A stretch of 21,653 nt of DNA from an uncultured Dorea sp. (GCA_910578455.1 CAJTQA010000050.1:1-21653), one strand, 5' to 3'. Positions 6,333-14,782 are shown, counted from the first letter of the stretch. A program made the numbers and translations. The notes: generated by a model from the letters alone, not told the origin.

Positions 6333-7457
6333 CTATTTTAATTTTTGGACAAAGTCCGCCAGCACCTCGGATATCTTAATCTGCTGGGGGCATACCGCCT
6401 CGCAGCTTTGGCATCCCACGCATGCGCCCGGGCGGTGCTCCTCCGGGATTGCCTCAATCGTCATCGGGGCAATAAATCCCCCGCCTGTAAAGACATGTTC
6501 ATTATATAGCTTAAGCATCGCCGGGATGTCAATTCCCTGCGGACAGTGGCTGGTACAATAGCGGCATGCCGTACACGGTACGCCATTTATCATATTATCT
6601 GCAATATCCAGCAGTCTTTCCATCTCTGCATCATTCAGAGGCTTTTCTTCCTCAAAAGTGCGGATGTTCTCCTCAAGCTGCCCCATGGTGGACATGCCGG
6701 ACAGGATCATCTTTACCTCCGGAAGAGACTGCAGGAAACGAAACGCCCACGCAGGAATCTTTTCTTCCGGCCGAAGTTCTTTAAGCGCCGCCTCGTCCTC
6801 AGATGAAAGCGCGGCAAGCTTTCCGCCCCGCAGCGGCTCCATCACCCACACTGGAATCCCATATTCTTTCAAAAGCTCTGCCTTTTTCTTTGCATCCTGA
6901 AAATCCCAGTCTATGTAGTTAATCTGGAGCTGGCAGAATTCCATCTTCTCCCCGTATGCCTCCAGAAACCGTTTCATTGTATCATAACCTCCGTGAGCGG
7001 AAAATCCCAGATGCCGGATGCGCCCGTTTTCCTTCTGTTTCAGCAGGTATTCATAGATTCCGTACTTGCTGTCCAGATACGCATCGATATTCATCTCGCA
7101 TACATTGTGGAACAGATAGAAGTCAAAATAACCGACGCGGCATTTTTCCAGCTGTCTCTCGAAAATTTCTTCTGCTTTCGGCATATTTGTAAGATCGTAT
7201 CCCGGAAACTTGGATGCCAGATAAAAGCTCTCCCGGGGATATTTCTCCAAAATCTTTCCCATGGCCGTCTCGGAATTTCCCCCGTGATATCCCCATGCTG
7301 TGTCAAAATAATTAATCCCTCGGCTGACGGCATATTCCACCATCTCAGCTGCCGACGCCTCATCTATTATCCCGTCATCGTTACCGACAACCGGGAGCCT
7401 CATGCATCCCAAGCCAAGCGCAGACAATTTTAAATCCTGAAACTCTTTATAAACCAT
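6333..7457 (-). CDS. Aldo/keto reductase with C-terminal 4Fe-4S domain
   Basis: A 374-aa oxidoreductase of unknown substrate. The N-terminal 280 residues form an aldo/keto reductase barrel: the catalytic Asp/Tyr region is YFDTAWGYHGG, the lysine is in YLASKFPG and the histidine in FYLFHNV. The C-terminal 90 residues carry two cysteine clusters, PCTACRYCTSHCPQGI and CVGCQSCEAVCPQQI, which would hold two 4Fe-4S clusters and link the enzyme to ferredoxin-type electron transfer. This architecture is common in anaerobic Clostridia. The ATG at 7457 follows AAAAAGGAGGACGA; the 13 extra codons upstream (from 7496) are unlikely. A terminator lies about 50 bases upstream, leaving little room for a promoter, so read-through or a compact promoter is needed. 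Confidence 0.93.
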   Translation of the reverse strand: MVYKEFQDLKLSALGLGCMRLPVVGNDDGIIDEASAAEMVEYAVSRGINYFDTAWGYHGGNSETAMGKILEKYPRESFYLASKFPGYDLTNMPKAEEIFERQLEKCRVGYFDFYLFHNVCEMNIDAYLDSKYGIYEYLLKQKENGRIRHLGFSAHGGYDTMKRFLEAYGEKMEFCQLQINYIDWDFQDAKKKAELLKEYGIPVWVMEPLRGGKLAALSSEDEAALKELRPEEKIPAWAFRFLQSLPEVKMILSGMSTMGQLEENIRTFEEEKPLNDAEMERLLDIADNMINGVPCTACRYCTSHCPQGIDIPAMLKLYNEHVFTGGGFIAPMTIEAIPEEHRPGACVGCQSCEAVCPQQIKISEVLADFVQKLK

Positions 7458-7509
7458 ATTCGTCCTCCTTTTTGAACCGCCATCTTGGCGCCCCACAGAT
7501 TCATGTCAC

Positions 7510-7552
7510 AAAAAAATCTCCTCAGCGGTATTATACGCCAAGGAGACTTTTT
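7510..7552 (-). terminator. Intrinsic terminator after the HPr-like gene (possibly bidirectional)
   Basis: TCTCCT (7517-7522) pairs with AGGAGA (7541-7546), with an inner GCG/CGC pairing, followed by seven T on the minus strand (7516 to 7510) and by CTTTTT on the plus strand. It lies 40 bases past the HPr-like stop. The T runs on both sides would allow action in both directions. Confidence 0.8.
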
Positions 7553-7591
7553 GCTCAAGCATTTCCTGCTTTATTTATTATTCTGACTGTC

Positions 7592-7822
7592 CTATGCTGC
7601 CACATATTGTGCGATGTCTTCAAACAAAGCATCACAATTTTCGTCATACACCTTCAGTTCAATCTTCCGTTCGAGTCCAAGATTAAGAATGCCAAACAGA
7701 GATTTCGCGTCAACGGTATAATGACCACGCCTCATATCCATGTTAAATGGATAGTTCTCGACTTTTTTTACAAAGTCTAACATGTCACTTACACTTCGAA
7801 AGATGACTGTTTTTGTTCTCAT
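7592..7822 (-). CDS. HPr-like protein lacking the active-site histidine
   Basis: A 76-aa protein with the fold signature of the PTS phosphocarrier HPr in its second half: DAKSLFGILNLGL aligns with the HPr regulatory segment around Ser46 (KSIMGVMSLG in Bacillus), so Ser41 is the equivalent serine. The segment where HPr has GIHARP reads SVSDMLDFVKKV instead, so the phosphorylatable His15 is absent and the loop is shortened. It therefore cannot carry phosphate for sugar uptake as HPr does. A regulatory role in the manner of Crh is possible but not shown. Start ATG 7822 with AAGGAGTG upstream. It stands alone between the permease gene and a strong terminator, with an upstream gap of 95 bases and no clear promoter. 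Confidence 0.8.
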   Translation of the reverse strand: MRTKTVIFRSVSDMLDFVKKVENYPFNMDMRRGHYTVDAKSLFGILNLGLERKIELKVYDENCDALFEDIAQYVAA

Positions 7823-7917
7823 TGCTTATCACTCCTTTTCTTGAAAAGCATATTACCATAAAGTTTCCATGGATAAAAGAGGAAAAATGTAAAAATTTAT
7901 GGCAAAAAAGCATACGG

Positions 7918-10536
7918 TTATTCAGGTCTTCTCATCCTCTCTACGATACTGTTTGTGCACATTTTTCCATAGTATACTGCCGGCACGGACAGTACCACGA
8001 AGAGCAGCACCGGTATGCACAGGCCAATCGGCAGGACGGTAAGTTTCCATTTAAAAAAGAAATATGCCTCTCCGATTGCGCGCACCGCAGTTGCGCTGGT
8101 GACGCACCCCATAATGAGCGATACGCCGCCTGCCAGAGCAGCATAATACGCTCCTTCAAAACAGAGCATCCTCCTCAGCTGCTTTCCTGTCATCCCGACT
8201 GCTTCCATCATGGCAAATTCCTGTTTTCTCGACAGAATGGAAGTTATCATCGTATTGATAAAATTCAGGATTCCGATTAGGGCCAGGATCAGGGAAAGCA
8301 ATCCCCCAACCATTATATACATGTTTTTTGTCGATTCAAATTCTTTTTCAATCTGTGCCCTGGAATTGTATTTAAGGTTCGGCTCCACATTTTCGCAGTA
8401 ATCGGAAATCCATGTTTCTGTCTCTTTCTCATATTCAGGTTTCACATTGAAGATTTTCCGCATCGGACGGCATTTCCCGAAAAGACCCAGGAACTCGCCC
8501 TCCGGCAGCAAAATATTGCACTCCACCATCCCATAAGTCTGGAGCTGGCACGCTGTCGGCAGTTCTGCAAGCGCCAGCACTTCGTATTCCTTTTCCTTTC
8601 CTTTTGCATCGTAAAGAGTGATCTTCTCCCCCGGCTCAAAGAAATGTATCATCTCCCCCTCCCCTGTCGGGGAGCAGCCGTTGACCAGCACATATTTTCC
8701 CGTCCGAAATTTCTCCCAGATATCTTTTTCCTCTGCATCTTCCAAAGGCTCGATTTCCCTGGCAGCCATCTCACTGATACCGTATATCTTCCCGTCCATC
8801 CAGCGTCCGTCCTGCATCTGTTTTATATATTGCTCCATGCTCCCGGCATTTCCAAGCCTCATTTCTATTAAACTCCTAAAATCAGGATTTTCAAAAATCC
8901 GTTCATTGATACGTGAAAAATCTGTTTCGTTCAGCATTATGTTATCATTTTTGATATAGATATTCCCGATGTCTTCTATTCCTTTCCGCTCATTAAGAGC
9001 CTCCTCAAATTCTTCCGTCACACCGTCCAATACAACGGAATCAAAATCAACAGACATGTTACCAACTGTTGCATCCGCCACTGAAAAATCGCTGACTGCC
9101 ATATACGATATATATCTTTCCATGTCAAAGCCCATTACCAGGCTGTATACGCTGTTCAGCAGGATAAATGCAAGTGACAGCGACAAAATGACGACTATCA
9201 CCTTTTTCTTATTCCGCTTTATATTCTGAAACGCCATTTCTCTCGGCGACACATGCCTTGTCTTTTTTTCTTTTCCGGCACGTCTCTTTCCCGCACCGTC
9301 TTTGCCTGCCGCCTGCTGCCCCTCTGTAGACCGTACTGCCTCTATCGGCGACACTTTCGAGACCACACGGCATGGCTTTGCACAGCTGATATACACTGTC
9401 ATAAAAGAAAAACATGCCGCCCCGGCAAATATCCATACGCTGAGCTCCACATCTGTGCCGATCTTTGAAGAACCGAATGTCAGCTCCCTCATCAATATGG
9501 GCAGAATGATTTTTCCCACTGCCACGCCTCCTAAAAGCCCTATGGGAATGCCGTAAAGCGAGAGCATATATGCCTGCCGCCGGACAATTTTCTTAAGCTG
9601 CTTTCCTGTGGTTCCTACGGTTTTTAAAAGACCGTAATACCTGATATCCTGAAATACGCTGATATAAAATATATTGTAGATGATCAGATACCCTGACATC
9701 AGGATGATCAGCAAAAGGACTCCGGTAAATATCAACGTCTCAGAATCAACTTCCATACTCATATACGCCCAGTTCACACCCGTGTCAACTGTTTCCGGGA
9801 ACCCGCACCGCACAGCCAGATCCCTTGCCTGCTTTTCCAGGTTCATGCTTATCCGAAAATTAAAATCCGCCATGATGCGCCCGGCATAGCCCGTACTGTC
9901 CACCCACCCGTCCATCGCGCTTTCTGTGGGCGTAGGCGCCGTTTCATCTGCGTATTTTCTGGATACCGCCGCCATCTGCGCCTGCGAGATTTTGTCACCC
10001 TTATAATAGCCGCACAAGGTAAAGACCTCATCCCGCTTTACACCTCCGATGTCCAATGCCAGCGGAACCCTTGCCCCGATTTCACAGGGAATTCCCAAAG
10101 CCTCAAGCACAAGGTCGCTCAGGACAATCTCATCCCTCTCTTCAGGCATATGTCCTTTCTCCGGATAGCAGAAACTCCATTTTGCATCCTGATCCTCAAA
10201 GAAACATACCTCTGTCCTCAGCTTGTTAAGCTCCTTATTTACTGCCTCCGCAACTACCTTCCGGCAAGAAACCTCTTTTATCTTTTTATCCTTTTTTACA
10301 ATGTCATATTCTGCCTGAGTCAGATACTTGAACCCGGCATGGCTGCTTGTTCCCACGTGGCGCATTGTGGATTTCTGCTGTTTATCCATAATGCTGCCGC
10401 CGACTGTGAATACCGTAGTAAAAAGCAGAGACGTCAGCGCGATTGCCAGTACCGCAATCACATTTTTCCCTTTTGCCGACTGTCTCGTGCGGTCTGCAAT
10501 TCGGCGGATAACCTTTTGATTTCCCACCTTACGCAT
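7918..10536 (-). CDS. FtsX-like ABC transporter permease, two-repeat type
   Basis: An 872-aa inner-membrane permease that would act with the adjacent ATPase. One membrane segment lies at about 25-48, an extracytoplasmic region at 50-265, then three segments at about 268-292, 325-345 and 365-385. A second half repeats this plan: segments at 446-468, about 740-765, 795-815 and 830-855. The coupling region occurs twice as KTVGTTGKQLKKI (about 305) and EAVGMTGKQLRRM (about 778), showing the internal duplication. The start ATG 10536 overlaps the ATPase stop by 8 bases (ATGCGTAA); 25 open codons further upstream lie inside the ATPase gene. Coupled to a two-component system, it resembles antimicrobial-peptide sensing/detoxification transporters, but the substrate is unknown. 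Confidence 0.92.
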   Translation of the reverse strand: MRKVGNQKVIRRIADRTRQSAKGKNVIAVLAIALTSLLFTTVFTVGGSIMDKQQKSTMRHVGTSSHAGFKYLTQAEYDIVKKDKKIKEVSCRKVVAEAVNKELNKLRTEVCFFEDQDAKWSFCYPEKGHMPEERDEIVLSDLVLEALGIPCEIGARVPLALDIGGVKRDEVFTLCGYYKGDKISQAQMAAVSRKYADETAPTPTESAMDGWVDSTGYAGRIMADFNFRISMNLEKQARDLAVRCGFPETVDTGVNWAYMSMEVDSETLIFTGVLLLIILMSGYLIIYNIFYISVFQDIRYYGLLKTVGTTGKQLKKIVRRQAYMLSLYGIPIGLLGGVAVGKIILPILMRELTFGSSKIGTDVELSVWIFAGAACFSFMTVYISCAKPCRVVSKVSPIEAVRSTEGQQAAGKDGAGKRRAGKEKKTRHVSPREMAFQNIKRNKKKVIVVILSLSLAFILLNSVYSLVMGFDMERYISYMAVSDFSVADATVGNMSVDFDSVVLDGVTEEFEEALNERKGIEDIGNIYIKNDNIMLNETDFSRINERIFENPDFRSLIEMRLGNAGSMEQYIKQMQDGRWMDGKIYGISEMAAREIEPLEDAEEKDIWEKFRTGKYVLVNGCSPTGEGEMIHFFEPGEKITLYDAKGKEKEYEVLALAELPTACQLQTYGMVECNILLPEGEFLGLFGKCRPMRKIFNVKPEYEKETETWISDYCENVEPNLKYNSRAQIEKEFESTKNMYIMVGGLLSLILALIGILNFINTMITSILSRKQEFAMMEAVGMTGKQLRRMLCFEGAYYAALAGGVSLIMGCVTSATAVRAIGEAYFFFKWKLTVLPIGLCIPVLLFVVLSVPAVYYGKMCTNSIVERMRRPE

Positions 10537-11212
10537 ACGCCTCACCGCCTCCCACGATCTTCCCGTCCTCGATGCGGATGATCCGGTCTGCCAGCTGGGC
10601 GATTTCTTCATTGTGCGTGATCATGACGATGGTCTGCCCAAAGCGCGCTCCCGTCACTTTCAAAAGGCTCAGAACATCCTGGCTTGTTCTGGAATCCAGA
10701 TTGCCTGTAGGCTCATCCGCCAGCAGGATAGCAGGCTTTGCCGCCAGCGCCCTGGCGATGGCAACCCTCTGCTGCTGCCCTCCGGACAGTTGGCTTGGGA
10801 GGCTGTTAAGCTTTTCTGAAAGACCCAGGCTTTTGATGACCCTGCCTACATACTCTTCGTCCGCCGCATTCCCATCAAGCTCTATCGGCAGCACAATATT
10901 CTCATAGACGTTCAGCACCGGAACCAGATTAAAGCTCTGGAATACAAATCCAATCTTTCTCCTCCTAAAAATGCACAATGCATCCCCCTTAAGCTCCGAG
11001 ATATCCTTATCATCTACAAGAACCTTTCCTTCCGTGGGCTTGTCAAGGCCTCCCAGCATATGAAGGAGCGTAGATTTCCCGCTTCCGCTGGTTCCCACAA
11101 TCGCAGCAAACTCTCCTCTTTCCACTTGAAGGTTCACTCCGTCCAGCGCTTTTACCTGATTGTCCCCTGCCCCGTAATATTTTTTCAGATTTTCTGCACA
11201 CAGCACTTTCAT
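10529..11212 (-). CDS. ABC transporter ATP-binding protein (MacB/LolD-like)
   Basis: Cytoplasmic ATPase of 227 aa that powers the permease encoded immediately downstream. Walker A is GTSGSGKS (40-47), Q-loop FQSFN (Gln92), signature LSGGQQQ (142-148), Walker B ILLADE (162-167), and the switch histidine is in MITHN (His200). The short NLVPVLNVYENIVLP stretch is characteristic of the MacB/LolD/BceA branch. I start at ATG 11212 (MKVLCAENLKKYYG), preceded by GGAAAGGATG; the frame is open to 11281 but the extra 23 codons are not conserved-looking. Its stop overlaps the permease start by 8 bases and it begins about 100 bases after the kinase stop. Confidence 0.95.
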   Translation of the reverse strand: MKVLCAENLKKYYGAGDNQVKALDGVNLQVERGEFAAIVGTSGSGKSTLLHMLGGLDKPTEGKVLVDDKDISELKGDALCIFRRRKIGFVFQSFNLVPVLNVYENIVLPIELDGNAADEEYVGRVIKSLGLSEKLNSLPSQLSGGQQQRVAIARALAAKPAILLADEPTGNLDSRTSQDVLSLLKVTGARFGQTIVMITHNEEIAQLADRIIRIEDGKIVGGGEAYA

Positions 11213-11314
11213 GTCAGCCACATCCTTTCCAAATATACTGCTTATTTTTATGACATCATTGTACCGCATGTTTCTTTCCAAATAATTTCTTAAATCTAAC
11301 AGCTTTGAAAGATT

Positions 11315-12175
11315 TCAGTTCCTTGGGATAAACAGTGTAAATTCCGCTCCGTTCCCTTCTTTTGACCGCACCTTTATATAACCTTTTTCTTTTTTCAATA
11401 TCTCTCTTGCCAGATACAGCCCAATCCCTACGCCGTCTTCCTGCTGTACCCGCCTTGAACGGTAAAACCTCCCGAATATCTTCGGAATCTCTTCTTCCCT
11501 GATGCCCATTCCTTCATCCCTGACGGAAATACCAGTATACATCTCATATTCTGTCACAAAGACATCCACGCTGCTGCCCTCCGGAGAATACTTCACTGCA
11601 TTGTCAAGCACATTTTCAAGCGCCTCTCTCGTCCATTTTTTATCATAGACGGCATTCCCCGCCTCCTCACAGCAAAGCCTTACATCTATCCCCTTTTCTT
11701 CTGCCTTCGGCCGCGTATTAAAAACGGCCTCCCTTACAAGCTCCAAAACCGGCTGGCACGCCGGTTTCACCTCCACGATATTGCTCTCAAGCCTTGACAT
11801 CTTCGTGAGGGATTGGATGAGGAAGTCAAGTTTTTCCGTCTGCCTGCACAGCTCGTCAGCCATCTTGAGGCTCTGCCCTGCATCGTCTGGCGAGCGGAAC
11901 CCGGATTCTGCTTTCTCCCTGAGCAGCGCCGCATAAAGCTTGATATTTGCCATGGGCGTTTTAGTCTGGTGGGAAATGTCCGATACCAGGCTTTTGATGT
12001 TTTCTTTTTCTTTTTCCAGATTTTCCCTTGAAAGCACGGAGGTTTCCAAAAAGTTTTTCCACTTTGCCTCCAGCTTGGACAATTTTGTTTCATCATAATC
12101 TGATTCCTGGAAACTGCCTGTATTTGCCGCATCAAGCATCTGTTCCAGCCGTTCTAAAGTCTTATTCCCAAACAT
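11315..12175 (-). CDS. Sensor histidine kinase without transmembrane segments
   Basis: A 286-aa histidine kinase. The HisKA dimerisation helix contains the phosphoacceptor His69 in DISHQTKTPMANIKLY. The ATPase domain follows with the N box VLDNAVKYSPEG, G1 box RDEGMGI, F box IFGRFYRS and G2 box GVGIGLYL. The first 60 residues are a charged coiled-coil-like stretch with no hydrophobic segment, so the protein appears cytosolic. In related systems without their own sensor domain, the ABC permease does the sensing; that is an inference here. The start ATG 12175 has GGAGAG directly upstream and lies 42 bases after the response regulator stop. It surely partners the adjacent OmpR-type regulator. 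Confidence 0.93.
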   Translation of the reverse strand: MFGNKTLERLEQMLDAANTGSFQESDYDETKLSKLEAKWKNFLETSVLSRENLEKEKENIKSLVSDISHQTKTPMANIKLYAALLREKAESGFRSPDDAGQSLKMADELCRQTEKLDFLIQSLTKMSRLESNIVEVKPACQPVLELVREAVFNTRPKAEEKGIDVRLCCEEAGNAVYDKKWTREALENVLDNAVKYSPEGSSVDVFVTEYEMYTGISVRDEGMGIREEEIPKIFGRFYRSRRVQQEDGVGIGLYLAREILKKEKGYIKVRSKEGNGAEFTLFIPRN

Positions 12176-12217
12176 AGCTCTCCGTATGCCCTCTCTGTTT
12201 ACTGCAACGCTATCTCT

Positions 12218-12913
12218 CTACACCTGTTTTTTCCACATATATCCCTGCCCGTATACTGTCTGTATATAGGACGCAGCATCTTCTTTATCCGCAAGTTTTC
12301 CCCTCAGCCTGTTCACTGTGACGGAGAGGGCATTTTCATCCACATATTCCCCGCCGTCGCTCCACAGCCTGTCCACAAGAATGTCACGGGTAATAATCCT
12401 CCCCCGGTTCTCCACCAGCAGGCGCAAAAGCCTCTGCTCATTCACGCTGAGAGAAATATCCTTTCCTCCTTTGCTGAAAGCAAGCCTCTCAAAGTCAAAG
12501 AAAAACATATCTTCCTCATAAGTATTTTCTCCCCGTACATGTCCGGGCATGCTTTCCGCCCTCCTTATGAGCGCCTTGATCCTGGCTCTTAAGACTGCAA
12601 GGCTGAATGGCTTTGTCACATAGTCGTCTGCCCCAAGTGTAAGCCCTCTCACCTCGTCTGTCTCCATGTCATTGGCCGTCAGTATAAGCACCGGAATCTG
12701 CGAGCTATCCCTTACCCAGGCTAGGTAATCATATCCGCTCCCATCCGGCAGGTTAACATCCAAAATGATAATCTCCGGATTGCTATCTTCAAACATTTCC
12801 TTTGCGCTTTTTATATCTCCGCTCTGCAAAAACTCCATCCCCGGCTCGCTAAGCGCCAGCATGATGCCTTCGCTCAGAGCCCGGTCATCCTCTACAATCT
12901 GTATCGTCAGCAC
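12218..12913 (-). CDS. OmpR/PhoB-family response regulator
   Basis: A 231-aa transcription regulator. The receiver domain (1-118) has the acidic pair Asp9/Asp10 (VEDD), phosphoacceptor Asp52 (IILDVNLPDGSG), Thr79 and Lys101 (VTKPF). The C-terminal winged-helix domain (about 130-231) ends with SVTVNRLRGKL and the wing region YIQTVYGQGYMW. Translation starts at GTG 12913 behind GCGGAGGAAG. Only 15 bases separate it from the methyltransferase stop, so no separate promoter is likely unless it lies inside that gene. It is expected to be phosphorylated by the downstream kinase and to regulate the ABC transporter genes in the same operon. Confidence 0.95.
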   Translation of the reverse strand: MLTIQIVEDDRALSEGIMLALSEPGMEFLQSGDIKSAKEMFEDSNPEIIILDVNLPDGSGYDYLAWVRDSSQIPVLILTANDMETDEVRGLTLGADDYVTKPFSLAVLRARIKALIRRAESMPGHVRGENTYEEDMFFFDFERLAFSKGGKDISLSVNEQRLLRLLVENRGRIITRDILVDRLWSDGGEYVDENALSVTVNRLRGKLADKEDAASYIQTVYGQGYMWKKQV

Positions 12914-12928
12914 AACTGTCTTCCTCCG

Positions 12929-13567
12929 CTAATCTTCCCCGCACTTTTTCCTCACAATGATATTCACCCACGGTTTCTCCTTATAATCCGGCCGCGCGTC
13001 CTCCGTCTCAAAGCTCTCCACAAGCGCAAACAGCCCATCCCGCAGAAATACATCCTCAAGCTCCCCAAGCCGGTAATCATTAAAAAACCGCCCGAGCCTC
13101 TCTTCCTCCCCGCCGCCATACTTAAAAGACGCGTACATCACCCCGCCGGTCTTTAAGGCTCTGTGAAAGTTCCCAAGCACTGCCGGAAGTTCGCTCCTCG
13201 ACACATGGAGCAGAGACGCGCAGGCCCATATGCCGTCAAAGCGCTCCCGCCACGTCATCTCCTCAAACCGCATGCACTCTGCCGGCCGGTCGATCTGCTT
13301 TGCCGCCACCCGGCACATCTCTTCTGACGCATCTACCGCGCATACCTGATAACCCTTCTCCATAAAAATTCTGCTGTCGCGCCCGCTGCCGCATCCCGCA
13401 TCCAAAATCAGGGAATGAGCCGGCAAATGTTTCAGGAAAGCGTTCTGGCAGAAACTCATATCCGCACCCACCGTTCTCTCGGCGAACTGCTCTGCATACT
13501 GATTATAATACCCTATTGTTTGCTCCTTTAATCCAGGCTCTTTCTTCTGTCGTGACATCTTATCCAT
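12929..13567 (-). CDS. Class I SAM-dependent methyltransferase coupled to HNH gene
   Basis: A 212-aa methyltransferase. Motif I is LILDAGCGSGRD (53-64), the ribose-binding acid is Asp79 in VCAVDASEEM, and the fourth strand reads FDGIWACASLLHV, followed by LKTGGVMYASFKYG. The whole has the look of a TehB/UbiE-like small-molecule methyltransferase, not a DNA methyltransferase; no N/DPPY motif is present. The start ATG 13567 overlaps the HNH-nuclease stop by 8 bases (ATGGATAA), so translation is coupled; ATG 13558 is an alternative. The frame remains open to 13726 inside the HNH gene, which I reject. The response regulator gene begins 15 bases after its stop. Substrate unknown. Confidence 0.9.
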   Translation of the reverse strand: MDKMSRQKKEPGLKEQTIGYYNQYAEQFAERTVGADMSFCQNAFLKHLPAHSLILDAGCGSGRDSRIFMEKGYQVCAVDASEEMCRVAAKQIDRPAECMRFEEMTWRERFDGIWACASLLHVSRSELPAVLGNFHRALKTGGVMYASFKYGGGEEERLGRFFNDYRLGELEDVFLRDGLFALVESFETEDARPDYKEKPWVNIIVRKKCGED

Positions 13568-14696
13568 TCGTAACCATTCCCCCGTCCTTATCTTCTGCCG
13601 CATACACCCAGCTCCGGAATCCACAGGTTTTCGCCGACTGGTACACCGGCTGTACAACCTCCTCAAGCACCCCGGAAAATTCCGGCATTGACAATCCACT
13701 TTTATACATTCTCCCCCTGATTTCACTGCTGTTTAAATGTTCCTTCGCACATTTTTCAAACGCATCCTTCACCCCATCATATCTGTTCATCATCACATAT
13801 GAAAAATACTCCAGACGACACAGTTTCGGGAAATAGAGATTCCAATTCGGGAGATAATTGCTCTTACTGCTGTTAATACTCTTCGTCGTCGGGTGAAGGT
13901 TCCAGAACTCATCATGCGCCACATATGACCACGGTACAAAATGGTCGATAGAAATATCCCTTTCTGTCACAATTTCATCCCCGTATATTTCATGCACCGG
14001 CTCCAACGTCAGCAAAAGCTTCCAATATTTTTGAACCTTATCCAGTTTTCTCTCCAATGGCGGCTGCAATTTGTCCGCAATTCCCGGCACACTCGGATTA
14101 CGCTTCTGCAAGTATACAATCATATTATATTTAAGCCATCCTTTCAGTACATCCTGATTTTTAAATATGTACTCTGTCCATTCCGGCTGCATCTGTATCT
14201 CTGTCTGCATTCCCTTCAACGCGGTAAAATAATACATCAGCCGCTTTTCCCGGTTGATCGCAGATATCAGGCTGCTCTCCGATACATTCCACGCCTTCCC
14301 CTTGATATTTTCCATAAACGGAGCCTGAAGGCGGTACGGCACATTATAAGTAAGTGTCCGTTTTTTCTGCATAACTCCTTTATCGGTACAATGTCTCACA
14401 AAATCAAGAATCGCGCCCTTTTTCTCGCATGGTTTCATGCCGCTGATCTCGCTGATATCATTCACCAGACGCTCCAGCGTATCCTTCGGTCCCAAGTTCA
14501 GATGATATTCCGTCACCATATACCACGCATCCGCAATCATTTCATTGATAAGCTCTTCATATGTAATTGTCTCTTTTCCCTCCAGCACTTTCGTGACCAA
14601 CGCCTGAAACCAGAAAAACTTATAGCACTCACTGGTATTATCAAATAACCTGCCAAGGCTTTGAATTTCTATTTCATCCGAATATGGCAATTGCAT
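13560..14696 (-). CDS. HNH endonuclease domain protein
   Basis: A 378-aa protein, probably a nuclease. The HNH core is at about 250-282: SIDHFVPWSYVA gives the Asp251-His252 pair, EFWNLHPT gives Asn266, and SINSSKSNYLPNW supplies the closing helix with Asn in place of the last His, as in many HNN variants. The first 240 residues form a large helical domain without a recognised fold, containing WFQALVTKVLEG and MVTEYHLNLGPKDTLERLV. The start ATG 14696 has AGGGAGGTG upstream. The downstream methyltransferase start overlaps its stop, suggesting the two proteins work together. No helicase or specificity subunit is adjacent, so its target and role (defence, repair or other) are not known. Confidence 0.85.
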   Translation of the reverse strand: MQLPYSDEIEIQSLGRLFDNTSECYKFFWFQALVTKVLEGKETITYEELINEMIADAWYMVTEYHLNLGPKDTLERLVNDISEISGMKPCEKKGAILDFVRHCTDKGVMQKKRTLTYNVPYRLQAPFMENIKGKAWNVSESSLISAINREKRLMYYFTALKGMQTEIQMQPEWTEYIFKNQDVLKGWLKYNMIVYLQKRNPSVPGIADKLQPPLERKLDKVQKYWKLLLTLEPVHEIYGDEIVTERDISIDHFVPWSYVAHDEFWNLHPTTKSINSSKSNYLPNWNLYFPKLCRLEYFSYVMMNRYDGVKDAFEKCAKEHLNSSEIRGRMYKSGLSMPEFSGVLEEVVQPVYQSAKTCGFRSWVYAAEDKDGGMVTNG

Positions 14697-14741
14697 GAAA
14701 AAGCACCTCCCTCTTCACCCCGAATCAGATTCGACAGATGC

Positions 14742-14781
14742 GGAAAGACGCAGGAGCCTTCCACGCCTCCTGCATCTTTCC
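14742..14781 (-). terminator. Very stable hairpin without U-tract between YciI and HNH genes
   Basis: GGAAAGACGCAGGAG (14742-14756) pairs with CTCCTGCATCTTTCC (14767-14781) over 15 bp with one wobble pair, loop 10 bases, starting one base past the YciI stop codon. Neither strand has a T run after it. A smaller hairpin (CGAAT/ATTCG, 14721-14733) follows before the HNH ribosome binding site. It may stabilise the 3' end of the upstream message or attenuate read-through. Confidence 0.45.
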
Positions 14782-14782
14782 A

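Noticed and set aside
13941..14648. 235-codon plus-strand ORF opposite the HNH gene
   Set aside because: No ribosome binding site, composition of an antisense shadow (His, Leu, Arg rich), and fully covered by a convincing minus-strand gene.
12929..14696. Classic restriction-modification system
   Set aside because: The methyltransferase lacks a DNA-methyltransferase catalytic motif and target-recognition domain, so the pair cannot be called R-M on sequence alone.
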